Under the pieces are notes generated by a model. That model saw nothing but the letters and a program-made list of their open reading frames with translations, made no database searches and was not told the DNA's origin. From Holtermannia corniformis (lineage: Eukaryota; Basidiomycota; Tremellomycetes; Holtermanniales): a stretch of DNA of 64,000 nt. Where the stretch lies: NCBI GenBank assembly GCA_001599935.1, contig BCIJ01000001.1, positions 1,336,766 to 1,400,765 on the forward strand, given 5' to 3'. The position numbers and the translations under genes were made by a program. Shown here one piece after another: positions 10,323 through 22,135 of the stretch (position 1 is the stretch's first letter; every line of letters starts with the position of its first letter).

Positions 10323-12863
10323 GTGGACAGCGCAGAAGGCCGACCTCGCGTCAATCGTCAACATCTTTTGCTCTGCTCAATCATGCAGTCGAGCGACGAA
10401 TACGGCCCAGGCGGTTCAGTATCACCTCGGCTCTCGCGGCGACCCGATACCGAGGACAGAAATCACCTGTCAGTGACCCCGACGGCGGCGGATAAAGACA
10501 AGGGTAAAGGCAAGCGAGCTCTGTCGCACGAAGGCTCCAAGCCAAAAACTCCCAGAGCTTGCGATCGTTGTAAGGCAAAGAAGATCAAGTGGGTAGTGTC
10601 TCGTTCTTGCTGGTACCTGATACATGAGCTCAGATGCGACATCATCCTAGCGACCATTCCGCCCCTGTGCACAATCTGCAAGAACTTGCAACGTACTTGC
10701 ACCTTCGATACGCCTATCACTGAGACGCGGTCCAAGAGGCTCCGCAAGGGGAGCGAGGTGCATATGGACCGTGGCAAGAGCTACGAGGGTGCTGCGGCTA
10801 GCTTGCCGCCCATCAACATGAGCTCTTCCTTCGCCAGTGCCTCTCGAGTACGCCCACCTTCAGTGAGGATCGAGGGTGTGTGCGATGGAAGATCTGTCTG
10901 CATCCCACTCATACCCTAGGTCGGACCTCGCTGGACTACATCATTCACTCCACTCCGACCATCCCCTTGGATAGCTTGCTCGGATACAACGAAGCCAATG
11001 GTATCGTGATGGAGCGCGCGGCAGATGGCGAAGGTGTCATCAAGTGCTATCACCGCCCCGCCGAGAGCTCTACGTCCGTGGTCCGGGACGATCAATCGAG
11101 CAACTGGGATCTCACCGTACAAGGCCTCGTGCGGACTTATTTTGCCTCGGTTTACCCCTTCTTTCCCATCATCACCGCGCAAGAACTTATGAGCCGAAGT
11201 CCGCCCTCACCCCTCCTATTCTACACAACGTGTAGCTTGGCTGCCGTCCACACGCGTATGCACGCATCAGAGGCGCAAGCCAAAGCCTACGGTGTCCTGC
11301 GCAGCGGGATCAACGACATGCTCCGAGATGGAGACGTGCTCAGTGACGCATCGTTGACAAATGTACAAGCTCTCCTGCTTCTCAGCTTATGCGACGACCT
11401 GCATCCCAACACATCGAATGTTTCGTCCAAGAACATTGGCAGAACACGGCTAGGTGCTGCTTTGAGAATGGTCCGTAAGTCTGTGCAGGACGATTTGTTT
11501 CTGAACCAGTACAGGCTGTCGATCTAGGCATTCATAAAGATCCGTCCGAACAGAGCCAACGCATCTGGGCGTGCGCTCTCACACTTGACAGATGGTGGGT
11601 TCCGATCACGGCGTACCAATCACTGACTCGGCTAGGCATGCAGCTGAGCTTGGCATGCCGTGCATGGCCGACACGAGCATACCCATGACTGTCACAGGGT
11701 CACTGAGCCGCACTCAACCGTTTCTAGCCGCCATCGTCAATTTGAGCCAGCTCTTGAGTGACATCCTTGCTAAAGTCTATGGCCATGGCGGCTTGACTGA
11801 AGCCAAGGACGAGGACTTGCGAGCCGTTCAAGACCGTCTCGAGACCTGGCGCGATGATCTGCCATACGAACTCAAGTTTGTGGGCAAGGACTCGTCAGAA
11901 CAGGCGGGTCAGTCACCAAGTTGTGCGCGTTGTCGCTGACAGTCTCCAAGGAATCTTGCATCTGGCGCACTGTGCCGTTGTGATACTGTTCTACCGCGTC
12001 TTTATGCGGTTCAGCTTTTTGTGCCCGCAACATCTGACGATCAACATGGACGTCCCACGCTGGGACAAGGTCCTCGTCGCGACTCGAGACGCTATCGAGT
12101 GGATAGCTTGGCACGAGACGGTTTTGGACGGGCCGTTCTTGGTCCCCTACGCCCTAGACCTCTGTCTATTGATACAGGTCAATTCGGTTACTTGTTATAG
12201 CTCAAACTGACAAAGCAGTACCATGCTTGGGCGCGGCGGAAAGACAAGGAGGGTTTGCGATCGCTCGAGCTGCTGCGAGATACTGTCGCCCGATGGGACG
12301 AAACAACTAGGATCGGACAAGTTCCTTTACGATCAAAGGTAGGCTGCAGTCCGTTAGTCGGTCGCAATGCTGAGTATGCAGGAATACTCTCTCGTCCGCA
12401 CGTTACTACAAGCAGCCGTCGTAGTGCATCAACCAGGACAATCATCATTTGAAAGCCAGCGCGGGCTTAACCCGGCTGTCGGCATCCGGAATAAACTCCC
12501 AACTTCTGCAGTCGGCTTTGCCTACCTGTCCGATCCAAGCAGGCGGGCGGGCGGTATCCTCGTCGTCACAGCAGAAAGTGCAAAGGAGATTCGCGATCTG
12601 CCAGAAGGAACGATCATCATTGGTAATCCTGGGGCCGGCGGCGATCTTGCGTCTCATATTCGCGTGGTCGGACCAAACGGTGATGACCAAGACGAAGCGC
12701 AGGCACCACCCCAGCCCATAGAACCTCAAGCACACTTGGACCCAGCCGCTTGGGCAGCGGTAAGCCTATATCACGATCTGACGTCTCATGCTGCAACTCA
12801 TAGTTCATGTCGTCCATCACCTTTCCCGCGCATCTGCCTTCGAACGCCACCTTTGTCGAGTGA
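10323..12863 (+). CDS. Zn2Cys6 transcription factor
   Basis: Exon 1 ends within the zinc cluster. Removing a GTGGGT...CAG intron gives CDRCKAKKIKC, a 10-residue loop and CTICKNLQRTCTF, a complete C-x2-C-x6-C-x10-C-x2-C-x6-C cluster preceded by a Lys-rich region. Later exons give the fungal-specific domain: WDLTVQGLVRTYFASVYPFFPII, YTTCSLAAVHTRMHA, VQALLLLSLCDD, AALRMAVDLGIHKDPSEQ and RIWACALTLDRW. A tail exon then ends FMSSITFPAHLP...FVE at TGA 12861-12863. The ATG at 10323 gives the longest frame; 10383 (MQSSDEYG) is an alternative. It lies 98 bp from a convergent 2OG oxygenase gene, with a Dal5-like permease beyond it, so it may control that small set. That link is inference from position only. 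Confidence 0.85.
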
Positions 12864-12961
12864 TTACGTGCTATAAATGTATTTTATCGGTGTCGTCGAA
12901 CACACAGTGTATATACGGACGGCGGGTAGCGCTATAGCGACAGGTCCATACATACAAGTGC

Positions 12962-14357
12962 TTAGGCTACAATCGGTCGAAGCTGAGCTGGCACCGCGTC
13001 GTGATTCTCGATGATCTCCAGGTTCTCGTGTTTGAACTTGGTACCAGCGCCCGCACCTGAGAGGGCGTAAGAGTTGACATGATTCTCAGTATAAGAACTG
13101 ACCGTATGTGGTAGCCGCATGCACCGCCTTGACGCGCGATTGCAGGTACTCGAGGGCGTTGACGGCTGTGCCATCATCGGTCTCGTCTTCGGGTGTGAGG
13201 ATGCCTAGCCGTCGCAACAGAGGCGATGGTGCAGGACGAACTGGGACATCATCGTTGGGACGGCAACCGTAGATGACGCCAACGCGGCTAGAACACATCA
13301 GAGAGGAAGCTACCGTATTGAGACTACTGACTGGATGTGTGCTTGGTCCGCAGGCGGTCGGTGTACGCGGTGGATCGTTGACTTCAAGTAACCTGAGCTG
13401 CGTGAGCAAGGATCGGGTAGTGCGAAAGGGTTGACGTACCCTTTGTCATAAAGCTCAGAGTGTCCGCAGCATTGACGACGATCGAGCCCTTGAGTGGCTG
13501 GATGTCCTTGTACTCGCCTTCGGGGGTCTTGATTTGCAGCCTATTGTTCATCAGCGATGGTCACAAGAAGAGACAAATACCCACCCTGAGACGGTCTGCG
13601 AGAACAGCAAAGTCAGAGAGCCGTAATCGGTGTGTGCCCAGCTACATTTGGTCAGCTGCCGGACTGAACGGAGACAAGCGACTCACCCCCAGAGGTTCTG
13701 GCACTTTTGCTCGTCCTCCTCACTCCGCGGATGGTACATCATGTATCGCAGGTGGTCCTCGGACGGCTTTTCGTAGTGATGCCGATCCACAAGGTAGTTT
13801 TCCGGCAGCTCAAGCACCAGTGCGAACAGCACGAAGAGCTTTCGAGCAACGTTGTACCAGCAGCGACGGTGGAAGCTGGCGACCTCGGCCTCGTTTTCTT
13901 TGAAAATCTGGTGACGCGGCAAGTGCTCATAGTGATTTGTGTACTTTGGCACGTTGACGAGCTCCATGTTGTCAAGTACATCGGTGCCGAAGATCTTGCG
14001 CTCCCACGCCTGGATTCATCAGTACTGGATCCATTCCTCTTGTCAACGACCTACCGCGCGATAGCCAAAGTAGCCGCCCTTTTCGAATTCACAGCGGTTC
14101 GAGTTGCGTTCGTCGAGTGATTGGTTGTAGAAGCCTTGACCGATCGAGAACTGACGAACGACCTCGTCCTCGGTAAAGCCAGAGTTGATGACTTGCCAGA
14201 ACCCAACGTCACGAACGGCACTTTGGATCAGGTCGACGAGCTTCTCCTTGCCACCGGGCTCGTCAAAGACGGCTAGATCGATGGTTGTGAGCGTCGCATA
14301 GTCGAGAGGCTCCTTGGTCACGGGCGGTGGTGTCCAGGTGGGAATAGGAATAGGCAT
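12962..14357 (-). CDS. 2-oxoglutarate/Fe(II)-dependent oxygenase (isopenicillin N synthase-like)
   Basis: Minus-strand ATG at 14357, stop TAA at 12962-12964, with several short introns. The N-terminus has LTTIDLAVFDEPGGKEKLV and VRDVGFWQVINSGF, the DIOX_N half of the family. The C-terminal half has the iron-binding H-x-D in WAHTDYGSLTLLF, then LQIKTPEGEYKDIQPLKGS and the distal histidine in YLKSTIHRVHRPP. These are followed by a shortened oxoglutarate-side segment RVGVIYGCRPNDDV. All three metal ligands are present, so the enzyme should be active as a soluble hydroxylase or oxidase. Fungal members act on varied substrates and the sequence does not show which. Its neighbours are a Zn2Cys6 regulator and a Dal5-like permease, which hints at uptake and catabolism of one compound. 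Confidence 0.88.
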
Positions 14358-14867
14358 ACTGTGAGTGACTGATGGGTCTCACTTTTCCGTCGACGTGATG
14401 ATATCCACAGTCAGCGCCGCGGATTTGTCAACCGTTAGTAATGTCATCCTCGGCATGGTGTCAGTGCTTCCTCGGAGTCATGCTATGATCAGCGCCGGAC
14501 ATCCCAGTTGTCATGAACGAATGATGTGACATCCGGTGCGACGGTGGCGAGCCCCGAGCGGCCCGAGCGGCTTCATGTGCTACGGAAGCCGGAGCTGCCG
14601 TCGGAGCTGCCGATCGCTCCGTCAATACGCCTAAGAATTTAAGCATCTTGACCGAACGCAGCTAAAGAGTGAGCCGGAACGCGCTTACCAGCTCCGAGCA
14701 GCATCCGGGGTTCGGACCAAGAGTTCATCAACGCAGCGAGCACCATTTGTCAGTCGCGTCGCGCCACTGGTGCGTGTGTTGCAGCACACGGACTATGCGA
14801 ACATGTATAAAGCGGTCTCACTGATTTGCTGACGACTGCTCTGACATCAACAGACGCAGGCACAGCC
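14358..14867. other. Divergent intergenic promoter region
   Basis: About 510 bp separate the oxygenase and the permease, which are transcribed away from each other. A TATAAAG stands at 14806-14812, about 60 bp before the permease ATG. Short CGG-flanked GC-rich repeats (GAGCGGCCCGAGCGG, about 14556-14571) could bind Zn2Cys6 proteins, which often recognise CGG triplets; this is only a suggestion. No coding signal is seen. Confidence 0.5.
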
Positions 14868-17110
14868 ATGACGGACACGGTGCACTCGAAAGCCGAGATT
14901 GCGCTTAAGAAGCGGGAACGCCGGCTCTTGTGGAAGATTGACTTTATGCGTGCGTCATGCGTGCACGGACGGCGCTGGACTGACATGCGTTTCAGTCATG
15001 CCCGTCTTGACGGTCGCATTCGGTTTGCAAGTCAGTTCTGCGAAAACATTGGCGTCCATGGACTAACCACGCTCCAGTACTATGACAAAGCGGTCCTCGG
15101 AAGCGCAGCCGCGTTCACAATCATTGAGGATCTTGGTCTTTCGGAGAAGATCAACGGTGCGGTCGTGACCACCCGGTACAGCACGGCCACGGCCGCGTTC
15201 TACTGGGGATACATCATCGGCGTCATGCCGATTGCTCTCCTGCTTCAGCGCTTGCCGCTCGTCAAGACGCTGTCGGCCTTTGTATTTGTCTGGGGCGTCG
15301 TCTGCCTCTTGACGGTCGTTGTCAAATCGTATCAAGGCTTGGTCGTTCAGCGCGTCTTCCTTGGCCTTGTCGAGGTGCGTCCAGTTTGAGCTAGTGTCTG
15401 CCGTATTGACGTGTGCAGTCTTCTGTCTCACCAGGCTTCGTCATGATCACTTCGTTGTGGTACACCAAGCAAGAGCGCAAGTCTCAATCCGCACGGAAGC
15501 GACATCCCGGCTGATGTGCTCACAGAGGCGACCCGCCTTGGCATCTGGTACGGTGCAACTGGCGTGAGTGATATTGACGCGTCTGTCCGCACACGCCTGA
15601 CACAACCCAGCTGTTCAGCATGTTCTCCGGTGTTGTCAACTATGGCCTTGGCAAAGCCCACGGTGCACTCGCAACCTGGAAATACATGTCAGCCTATGCA
15701 ATCGTTTGCGTTCATGATTCTAACATGACCAGGTACCTATTCGCTGGCAGCTTGACTATCCTCTGGTCCTTTGTCCTATTCGCCATTGTGCCCGATAGCC
15801 CCACGACAGCCAAGCGGTGGTTCAACGAGGCCGAGCAAGAGCTCTTGAGGAAGCGCCTGGCGTTCAACAAGACTGGCAAAGACCAGACGCGGTTCAAGCT
15901 CGCGCACGTCAAGGAGGCGCTTGTGGATCCCAAGATCTACTTTTTCATGTTCATGGGGTGCGTGCTGATTGAAAAGGGACGCACAGTGGGCTGATTGCGG
16001 GATAGTGCTGCAATCTATATCTGCAACGGTGGTGTGACGGGTGAGTGCTTGGATGGGGTTTGGAGCGGGACGCGGTGGTGAGACTGGTCAGCGTTCGGTG
16101 CACGCATCATCAAGTCGTTTGGGTACACTTCGCTCCAGTCGATCGTGATGGGGATCCCCGGTGGCGCCTGCACGGTCGTACGTTGCGTCTTGTCCCTGTA
16201 CAGTGCGCCAGCTCACAGCCACAGATCTCCTTGTGGATCTTTGGCGCTATCGCCGGCCGGTGGAAGGATAGTCGGACGTATCTGATCCCTCTATCGTGCA
16301 TTCCCGTCTTTGTGCGTGGTGGTGCTGGGCTCGAGGGGCGCTTTGCTGATGGAGTGGTGGCAGATGGGCGCTCTGATCATCTGGAAGGGGTCGTGGGTGC
16401 ACCGCGGTCTGCCCCTGTTCGGGTTCTACTTGCTGCCGACGTTTGGTACGCCCTACGTCTTGGTGTGAGTTGGCTGCGGTACCCGCTAAAGGTCTTGCTG
16501 ACGAGCTTGCAGTCTTGCCTTGAGTGCCGCCAAGTGAGTAGAGTCATTGCGTTAGTGAGTTTGTAATCGCTGATCGGGCAGCGTCGCGGGCGGTACCAAG
16601 AAGAGTTTGAGTACGGGTGCCATCTTCCTCGGATACAATGGTGAGTCCAGGTCTTGAGCGAGCGAGTTTACGACTGACACCCACGGTAGCTGGCAAGTGA
16701 GTCGAGATTGTTAGACCGCGTCAAGCAGTCGACTGACGTGCGTTTGCTAGCATTGCCGGTGCCTACCGTGAGTGCTCTCAGGGCTCTCGACACACGTCAG
16801 ACTGATCACCTCAGTTGTATTCACGCCCGAGGCCAAGATCCACTACCGGTCAACGTGGATCAGCATCATTGTGTGCATGATCTTCACTTCGGTCGCGTCC
16901 CTCGTCCTCCGTGTGATCCTCGCGCGCGAGAATGCACGGCGCAACAGGCTGTACGGCGCCGACAGCTCGTCTTCACATGCCGATGAAAAGTCGCTTGATG
17001 GTCCCGAGGCGCACACTGGGCCCGGGGCAGTGTTGGGACTCGGCCCGGCGGGCGACGCGTTTGAGGATCTGACAGACTTTGAGCAGACGAGTTTCCGGTA
17101 CTCGTTATAG
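14868..17110 (+). CDS. Dal5-like MFS permease (anion:cation symporter family)
   Basis: ATG 14868 begins MTDTVHSKAEIALKKRERRLLWKIDF, then spliced exons give MPVLTVAFGLQYYDKAVLGSA, the characteristic YxDK segment of allantoate-type permeases. Further membrane segments follow, with ATAAFYWGYIIGVMPIALLLQ, VVQRVFLGLVESSVSPGFVM, SLWYTKQEQATRLGIWYGAT, YLFAGSLTILWSFVLFAIVPDSP and NARRNRL near the C-terminus. The family transports allantoate, nicotinate, pantothenate, biotin precursors and similar small organic anions across the plasma membrane. The substrate is not shown here. One intron (15477-15525) has a GC donor; only that splice restores the conserved WYTKQEQATRLGIWYG run. Introns are many and short. 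The stop at 17108-17110 is followed by a ~600-bp gene-free stretch. Confidence 0.87.
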
Positions 17111-17716
17111 GGTTGGTTAGCGCGCGCACTACTAGGGATGTATAGGGTTTCGGGTTTGCACGTCTTGGGAATGTTTCATGTCAGTGCTGAAGCTGAGCAT
17201 GGCGTCGACGCGTACGTCTGTGCATGCATCGTGCAGCCCAACAATGTCAGCCATTAGGAGCACGCTGATTCGCTCTCTGTTCACTGGCTGGCAAGCGACG
17301 GAACAGGAGCGCTCCGGAACAGCGGTGGGCTGACTCCGGCGGTGAGAGTGCGCCGCTGATGTTTGCCTGGTTTAGCCCTGAATTTCTAAATCGGCCATTG
17401 TTTTTTTTCTTAATCCGCCTCGTGTGGTTTCCTAATCGGATTAGGATCTGAATGGTAATCAGTTTGGTGAGCCAAGGCTTTGCTCAAGCGCGCGAACCGA
17501 GAGCCTGGACATGGGACCAGGGCGGGATCCGTCGCAAGCAGATCCAGAGCATTGTCGAGCACACGGACAGGACGCAGCTGGCAGTGCAGGAGACGGCGTC
17601 GGCGAGAGCACTGAACACGTTGGGCACGGGCACCGTCCCCGCAGCGATCACCGCCGTCAGGGGGAAAAGGCTCCGTGCGCAGCACCAGCACCCGCCAGAG
17701 GTCAGTCTGCCTCGCC
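17111..17716. other. Intergenic region with TAATCC-type motifs
   Basis: No gene is seen. The region has an oligo-T run (17401-17408) followed by TAATCC at 17411 and a 15-bp near-palindrome CCTAATCGGATTAGG at 17431-17445. An ORF at 17452-17742 has no recognisable features and is probably chance. Confidence 0.4.
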
Positions 17717-20700
17717 ATGAGCTCGGCACCACCACCCACTGACTTCAATGTCATGGGTTACACAGCTGCGAGCGCGGTAACAGAGCACGCGCACACTGCA
17801 GGACTAGGCCCAAGGATCCGGTCGGCAACGGTTGACGACGCACCGCCTCCCCTTTCGACCACACAGCCAGTGTCACCTTCTGGCGTTAAGCACCGCCGGC
17901 GCTCGTCGCTCCAGCACGACTGGCACAGCACCGCGCACCCACTGGCGAGTCAGGCGTCGAGCAGCTTGAGAATCGTCACCGGTGCCAGGACCTCGATAGA
18001 CGTGCCAACAACAGCGACCAGCACCGCCGTCTTCTCGCCCGTCGTCACCAGTCCAACGCCAGTCTCGCCCACAACAGCAGTGCCGCCCCACTCGCTCACT
18101 CACCCTCTGAGCAAGCCGCAGGAAAAGAGGCGCACGGGCCATTTGACCGCTCCTCGAGCTCACAAAGCCAGAGGGTCCGACGTGGAGGACAACACGGACG
18201 ACATGGCCGCCTCTTCTTCGTCGTCAGGGGAGCCGATCAGACCAGCAGGGCGCAGGCAGCCGTCGTATCGTGCAACGTCGTCAACCGCTGCGTTCACCAC
18301 TTCCAATCCTGCCCCATCCTTCACGCTCAGCCACTCGCACTCGCATCCCCAGCTTGGCTCGCCATCAGCGTCCACTTCAACATCTACCGGGTTCCCATTC
18401 TCACGGACAGGCTCAACATCTGGCACCCTGACGCCGCTCCCACATGATCCTCACAACCTCCTTCCACTTAGCTCGGCCCCAAACACTCCATTGGGCAGTC
18501 CACCGCTTTCCCGCTTCCACACACCCTCTGGCAGTCCTCGGCACGAGTACCCACTGTACAATGACAACAGCCCGCGCACATCGTCCTCGTCCTCGCGTGC
18601 GCACATGCTTACGTGGAGCTCGACCGAGGGTGAGAATGAAGGATCCGATGAAGAGGACATAACTCCTTTGGCCGCTCAGCGCGAATTCATCATCAACCAG
18701 TCGGCGTGGTGGCCTTCTGCTACGACCGCGGAAGCGACCGCGACGTCACCGAGGTTGTCGACGGCGTGGGCGCGTAGGAAGCGAAAGGTTCGACGATGGG
18801 TCGCCTGGGTCGGGCGTAAGACGGGCTTGGGCAACGTCTGGCCAGGATACGGCTACGGCGGAGTACGGCTCAGTGGTGCGAGGTCAAAGGGCCGACGACG
18901 GCGGGAGATTCGCGAGCTTCAGCGCGACAGTCTGAAAGACTATGGCGGCGAGTGGGTTGGTCAGGTCATGGCTTGGGTCCCGACCCGACCATGGAGTATA
19001 GTGCGTAGACTGGGATTCATGAGGCACTGCTGACTGTGCAGGCACTCACGCTGCTTCTGTTTGCGAGCTTTGCCCTCGGCTTGACTTTCACGTTGATTCA
19101 CCTGCTCAACCCGGACAAGTCGCCATTACCCTGGCGATCCTACTGCAGGTCCCCTCATCCGACATTATGGACACTCCAAGACCCAACGCTTCATCCCGAC
19201 ATCTCTTCGCATCCTATCTCCAACCCTGAAGCCACCCAAGCTGCCAACACCCTGCCTGCTTTCTCCAACATCCCCCAAACCGACCTCAGCGAGGACTACA
19301 ACTCGTTCACGTCGTCGGTCAACTCGCTAGTCCTGCAGCCTTTGACCCCGTCGCACGAGCTCTGGCCGTATGGCTCGTATGCGCACCCCCCGCTCAGTGC
19401 TGAAACGGCCGGTGACGAGCTTGATCGCGCGCTTGAACCTGTCGGCATCTACGTTGGTGTCTTCACGACGGATGCGGGCCTTCAACGACGGATGATGATT
19501 CGCCAGAGCTATGGCAGTCATTGGCGCAGTCGGACTGAAGGGACCGAGGGTGTCAGGGTCCGCTTCGTCATGGGCAAGCCGCGGCGCAAGTACGAGCGTC
19601 AAGTCCAGCTCGAGATGGAGGGTGAGTTCGGTGTGATGGCACCTGACGCATGCTGATTGCCCTTGATCCGCAGCCTACAACGACATTTTGTTGCTTGACA
19701 TTCCCGAAAACATGAACTCTGGCAAGACGCACGCCTTCTTCTCGTGGGCGGCCGAGAACGCAACGGTGCCAGACTACGAGTACCCGCTGCACCCCCGTTC
19801 ACCGCCCGAGATCGAACAGGGCGCAGATGGCGAAGAGGAGCAAAAGCGATCACTGCCGATCCCGGTCGATCGCCCGACGTGGCGCGGCGAGAAACAGCCG
19901 CAATACGTCGTCAAGGCCGACGAGGACTCGTTCTTGATGCTAGGCGAGCTCGAGCGTCGGCTCCGCGTCGCCCCCCGGCGAATGGCTTTCTGGGGCTGTG
20001 AGTTTTCTATCAGGCTTTGTGCTTGCGCTGACGCGAACAGACCTCGTCAAGAACATGTTCATGGCTGGCGAATGCTATGCGCTCTCGTTCGACCTCGTGC
20101 AATATATTCACAAGTCGCCGGCGTTGCGGACGCTTATCCGTGGCAAGGAGGACAAGCTTGTTGCGCGCTGGATGCGGATGCACCCGGAGCGCGAGAAGAT
20201 TGTATGGGTGGCGGAAAAGTGCTGGATCTATGATCATCCCAAGGCTGGCACTGTGTGAGTTGATTCGCAGCAGAGTCGCGCCCGCTAACGCTCGCAGCTA
20301 CTCGCACGGCTTCTTGTTCCCCTCGGCCGTTGATGTCGTTCGACAGGAGAACCAGACTGCACTGCCACCGCACGAGCTTTCGCTTCGTGGCGGCCCGACG
20401 TGGGCTGACACGTACTCGTCCGTATCCAACTTTGGCGTCACCTATCGCCCACCACACGACGACTTGACGCCCGGTGAAGAGGTGGAAGCCCTGGTCGAGG
20501 GCAGCGAGCTCAGTCGGCTCCGACGAGCCGAGCTGACCGCCATGGCCGCGGCCCACCTCGCCTCTCTTCCCCAGCACGCCGATCAAAAGCCCATCGATCC
20601 CACATCACCCACCGCACTGACGACCGACGACGTGATCCGAGACCGCGTGGGCCGAGTCTACACCCGACGACCATCTCGCCTCGAGCGCTTCCGCCACGAC

Positions 20701-20868
20701 CCTAAAGAGCGCGGCGGGACCGTCGTCGTACACTTTATCAAAAAGCAAGAGTGGTTCGTCGAGACGATGATTGCCCTCTTGGGACCGGGCGCGGGCGACG
20801 TCGGCGGCGTATACGAGAAGGAACGAACCAAGCACGGGGTCACGCTCGGTCGCGCTTCGGGGTTGTAA
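17717..20868 (+). CDS. GT31-family glycosyltransferase, type II membrane protein
   Basis: A long Ser/Thr/Pro-rich N-terminal cytosolic region (17717 to about 19000) is followed, after a short intron, by a single membrane helix (LTLLLFASFALGLTFTLIHLL). The lumenal catalytic domain contains VGIYVGVFTTDAGLQRRMMIRQSYGSHW, RFVMGKPRR and YNDILLLDIPENMNSGKTHAFFSW. It also has the nucleotide-sugar/metal site YVVKADEDSFL (a D-x-D), with GECYALSFDLVQYI further on. These are hallmarks of the beta-1,3-galactosyltransferase family GT31, which in basidiomycetes acts in the Golgi on glycans or glycoproteins. The N-terminal tail of roughly 430 residues is unusually long. The stop is TAA 20866-20868. An upstream ATG at 17675 is in frame; 17717 (MSSAPPP) is preferred but not proven. 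Confidence 0.85.
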
Positions 20869-21016
20869 TCGCACTTGCACTGTACTTTTGACTCTGCATG
20901 CATCTCGCACCGTAATGCACGGAAGCAAATTCGTGTGTGTGTATTTAGGCGCCCCGCAAGATTTCAGTTGCCACTCGGGCTTTCGTAGAGTGTCTTGTAC
21001 ATCGCCAGTGATCAAG

Positions 21017-21388
21017 ATGGCGCAAGGCAATGGCAAGCTAAAGGCAAAGGAGGGATCCGGTGGTCGCAAAAAGGGTGGCGTCGTCAAGAAGGGTGCCCGC
21101 TCCATCGCCCCAAAGCAAGCTCAAAAGCAACGGGAGCACAAAGTTCAAAAGGTCCGTTTGTCGTACTGCAAACCTGCTCGCTGTGAGCTGAACAGGAGTA
21201 GAACCTGTCTAGCAAGATCAACAACTCGATCGAGCGGCAAATGGTCCAGGCCGCATCGGCGGGCAAGCTGACAATCATGCGGAACGCTGGCGGGGACAAG
21301 CTCGAGGCGTGAGTAGGCTTGTTGTACACCGGCCGTCCAGCTGACATGATGTAGTGGAAAGGGCAAAGCAAATGCGAAAGCCAAGTAG
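21017..21388 (+). CDS. Small basic DUF2462 (UPF0390) protein
   Basis: Three exons joined by short introns (about 21152-21196 and 21310-21353) give a ~95-residue, very basic protein starting MAQGNGKLKAKEGSGGRKKG. It continues with KKGARSIAPKQAQKQREHKVQ, then NLSSKINNSIERQMVQAAS and a Lys-rich end. The block KKG-x-R-x-IAPK followed by a Ser/Thr-Lys-x-IE helix is typical of the DUF2462 family (PF09495), short eukaryotic proteins of uncertain role thought to be nuclear or nucleolar. The start is the first ATG with the matching MAQG beginning. The gene is short but every exon carries family sequence. It lies 148 bp after the glycosyltransferase on the same strand. Confidence 0.78.
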
Positions 21389-21627
21389 AGGCGTACCATG
21401 TGACCTTCTTGTGGGTTTAGTCTTGCTCACTGCCGACAGGCGCTGATTCTCGCAGTCATTTGTTGTATCAGAATGCAATCTCGTTACACTGGCGTCACGC
21501 AATGCCGAGCTTGCCTAGCGTACAACCTCGGCATCCATCCTCCTTGCACGCTGTGCCGAGCTGCCGATGCTTACCAGTTACAAAGGACTGGACCTACGCG
21601 GACAACACGGCGCCGGACCCCCAGTCG

Positions 21628-21633
21628 TATAAG
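21628..21633 (+). promoter_or_regulatory. TATA box of small orphan gene 21665-21907
   Basis: TATAAG lies 37 nt before the ATG at 21665. A TATA-to-start-codon distance this short implies a 5' leader of only a few nucleotides. Confidence 0.5.
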
Positions 21634-21664
21634 TGTGGTGGAGAATCTGGGGCGCCCGTCAGTC

Positions 21665-21907
21665 ATGAGCAACTATCTGTCTGAACCTCCACATACCGAC
21701 TTCGTCTTGCACTACTGGTCAAGAGATCTGCGTGTCACTTTCAAGCCTTTGGATCCCGACAACTGCAAGAAAGGATACTGGATGACATCGTCGGCTAATG
21801 ATAACCCTCCAACTGAGGTCTCGTACGCTGATGTCGAGATGATCAGCACAACATTTCCAACGACTGACATCACGATTGGTGCGGATCAGGAGCCGTTGCA
21901 GGAGTGA
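21665..21907 (+). CDS. Small orphan protein, family member 1 (PxxP-Y family)
   Basis: This is an 80-residue intronless ORF starting MSNYLSEPP. It contains FKPLDPDNCKKGY, fitting the motif [YF]-x-P-x2-P-x6-Y that is shared with the three small ORFs on the opposite strand at 22136-22339, 23180-23398 and 24317-24559. After the motif comes PPTEVSYADVEMIS, aligning with PDVSAEDVRTL of the 24317-24559 protein. No signal peptide, membrane segment or known domain is seen. It is predicted cytosolic, but the role is unknown. The ATG was chosen because a TATAAG lies 37 nt upstream; longer in-frame starts reach back to 21473 across that box. The evidence for coding is motif sharing and promoter layout, not recognition of a known protein. 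Confidence 0.6.
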   Translation: MSNYLSEPPHTDFVLHYWSRDLRVTFKPLDPDNCKKGYWMTSSANDNPPTEVSYADVEMISTTFPTTDITIGADQEPLQE

Positions 21908-22135
21908 TGAGCGTGTGTAGTGCGGGCTTTTTGCTCGGTCATGCCATGTTAGGTTCATGTCGGTCTGTACTTATATCGGTACTCGTGAAGGCATCCCATT
22001 GCACACATTAGGAGCACAGCAGCGCTTGGGCTTGAAGTGTACTTCGAACCTGGACAATCGACAAAGCGTGCATCCGATGCAAAGGACACTAACACCTCGT
22101 CTGGGTGAGAACGTTGTAAAGGCTGTTCGTAGAGT

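Noticed and set aside
17452..17742. ORF upstream of the GT31 gene
   Set aside because: It overlaps the glycosyltransferase start in another frame and has no recognisable sequence.
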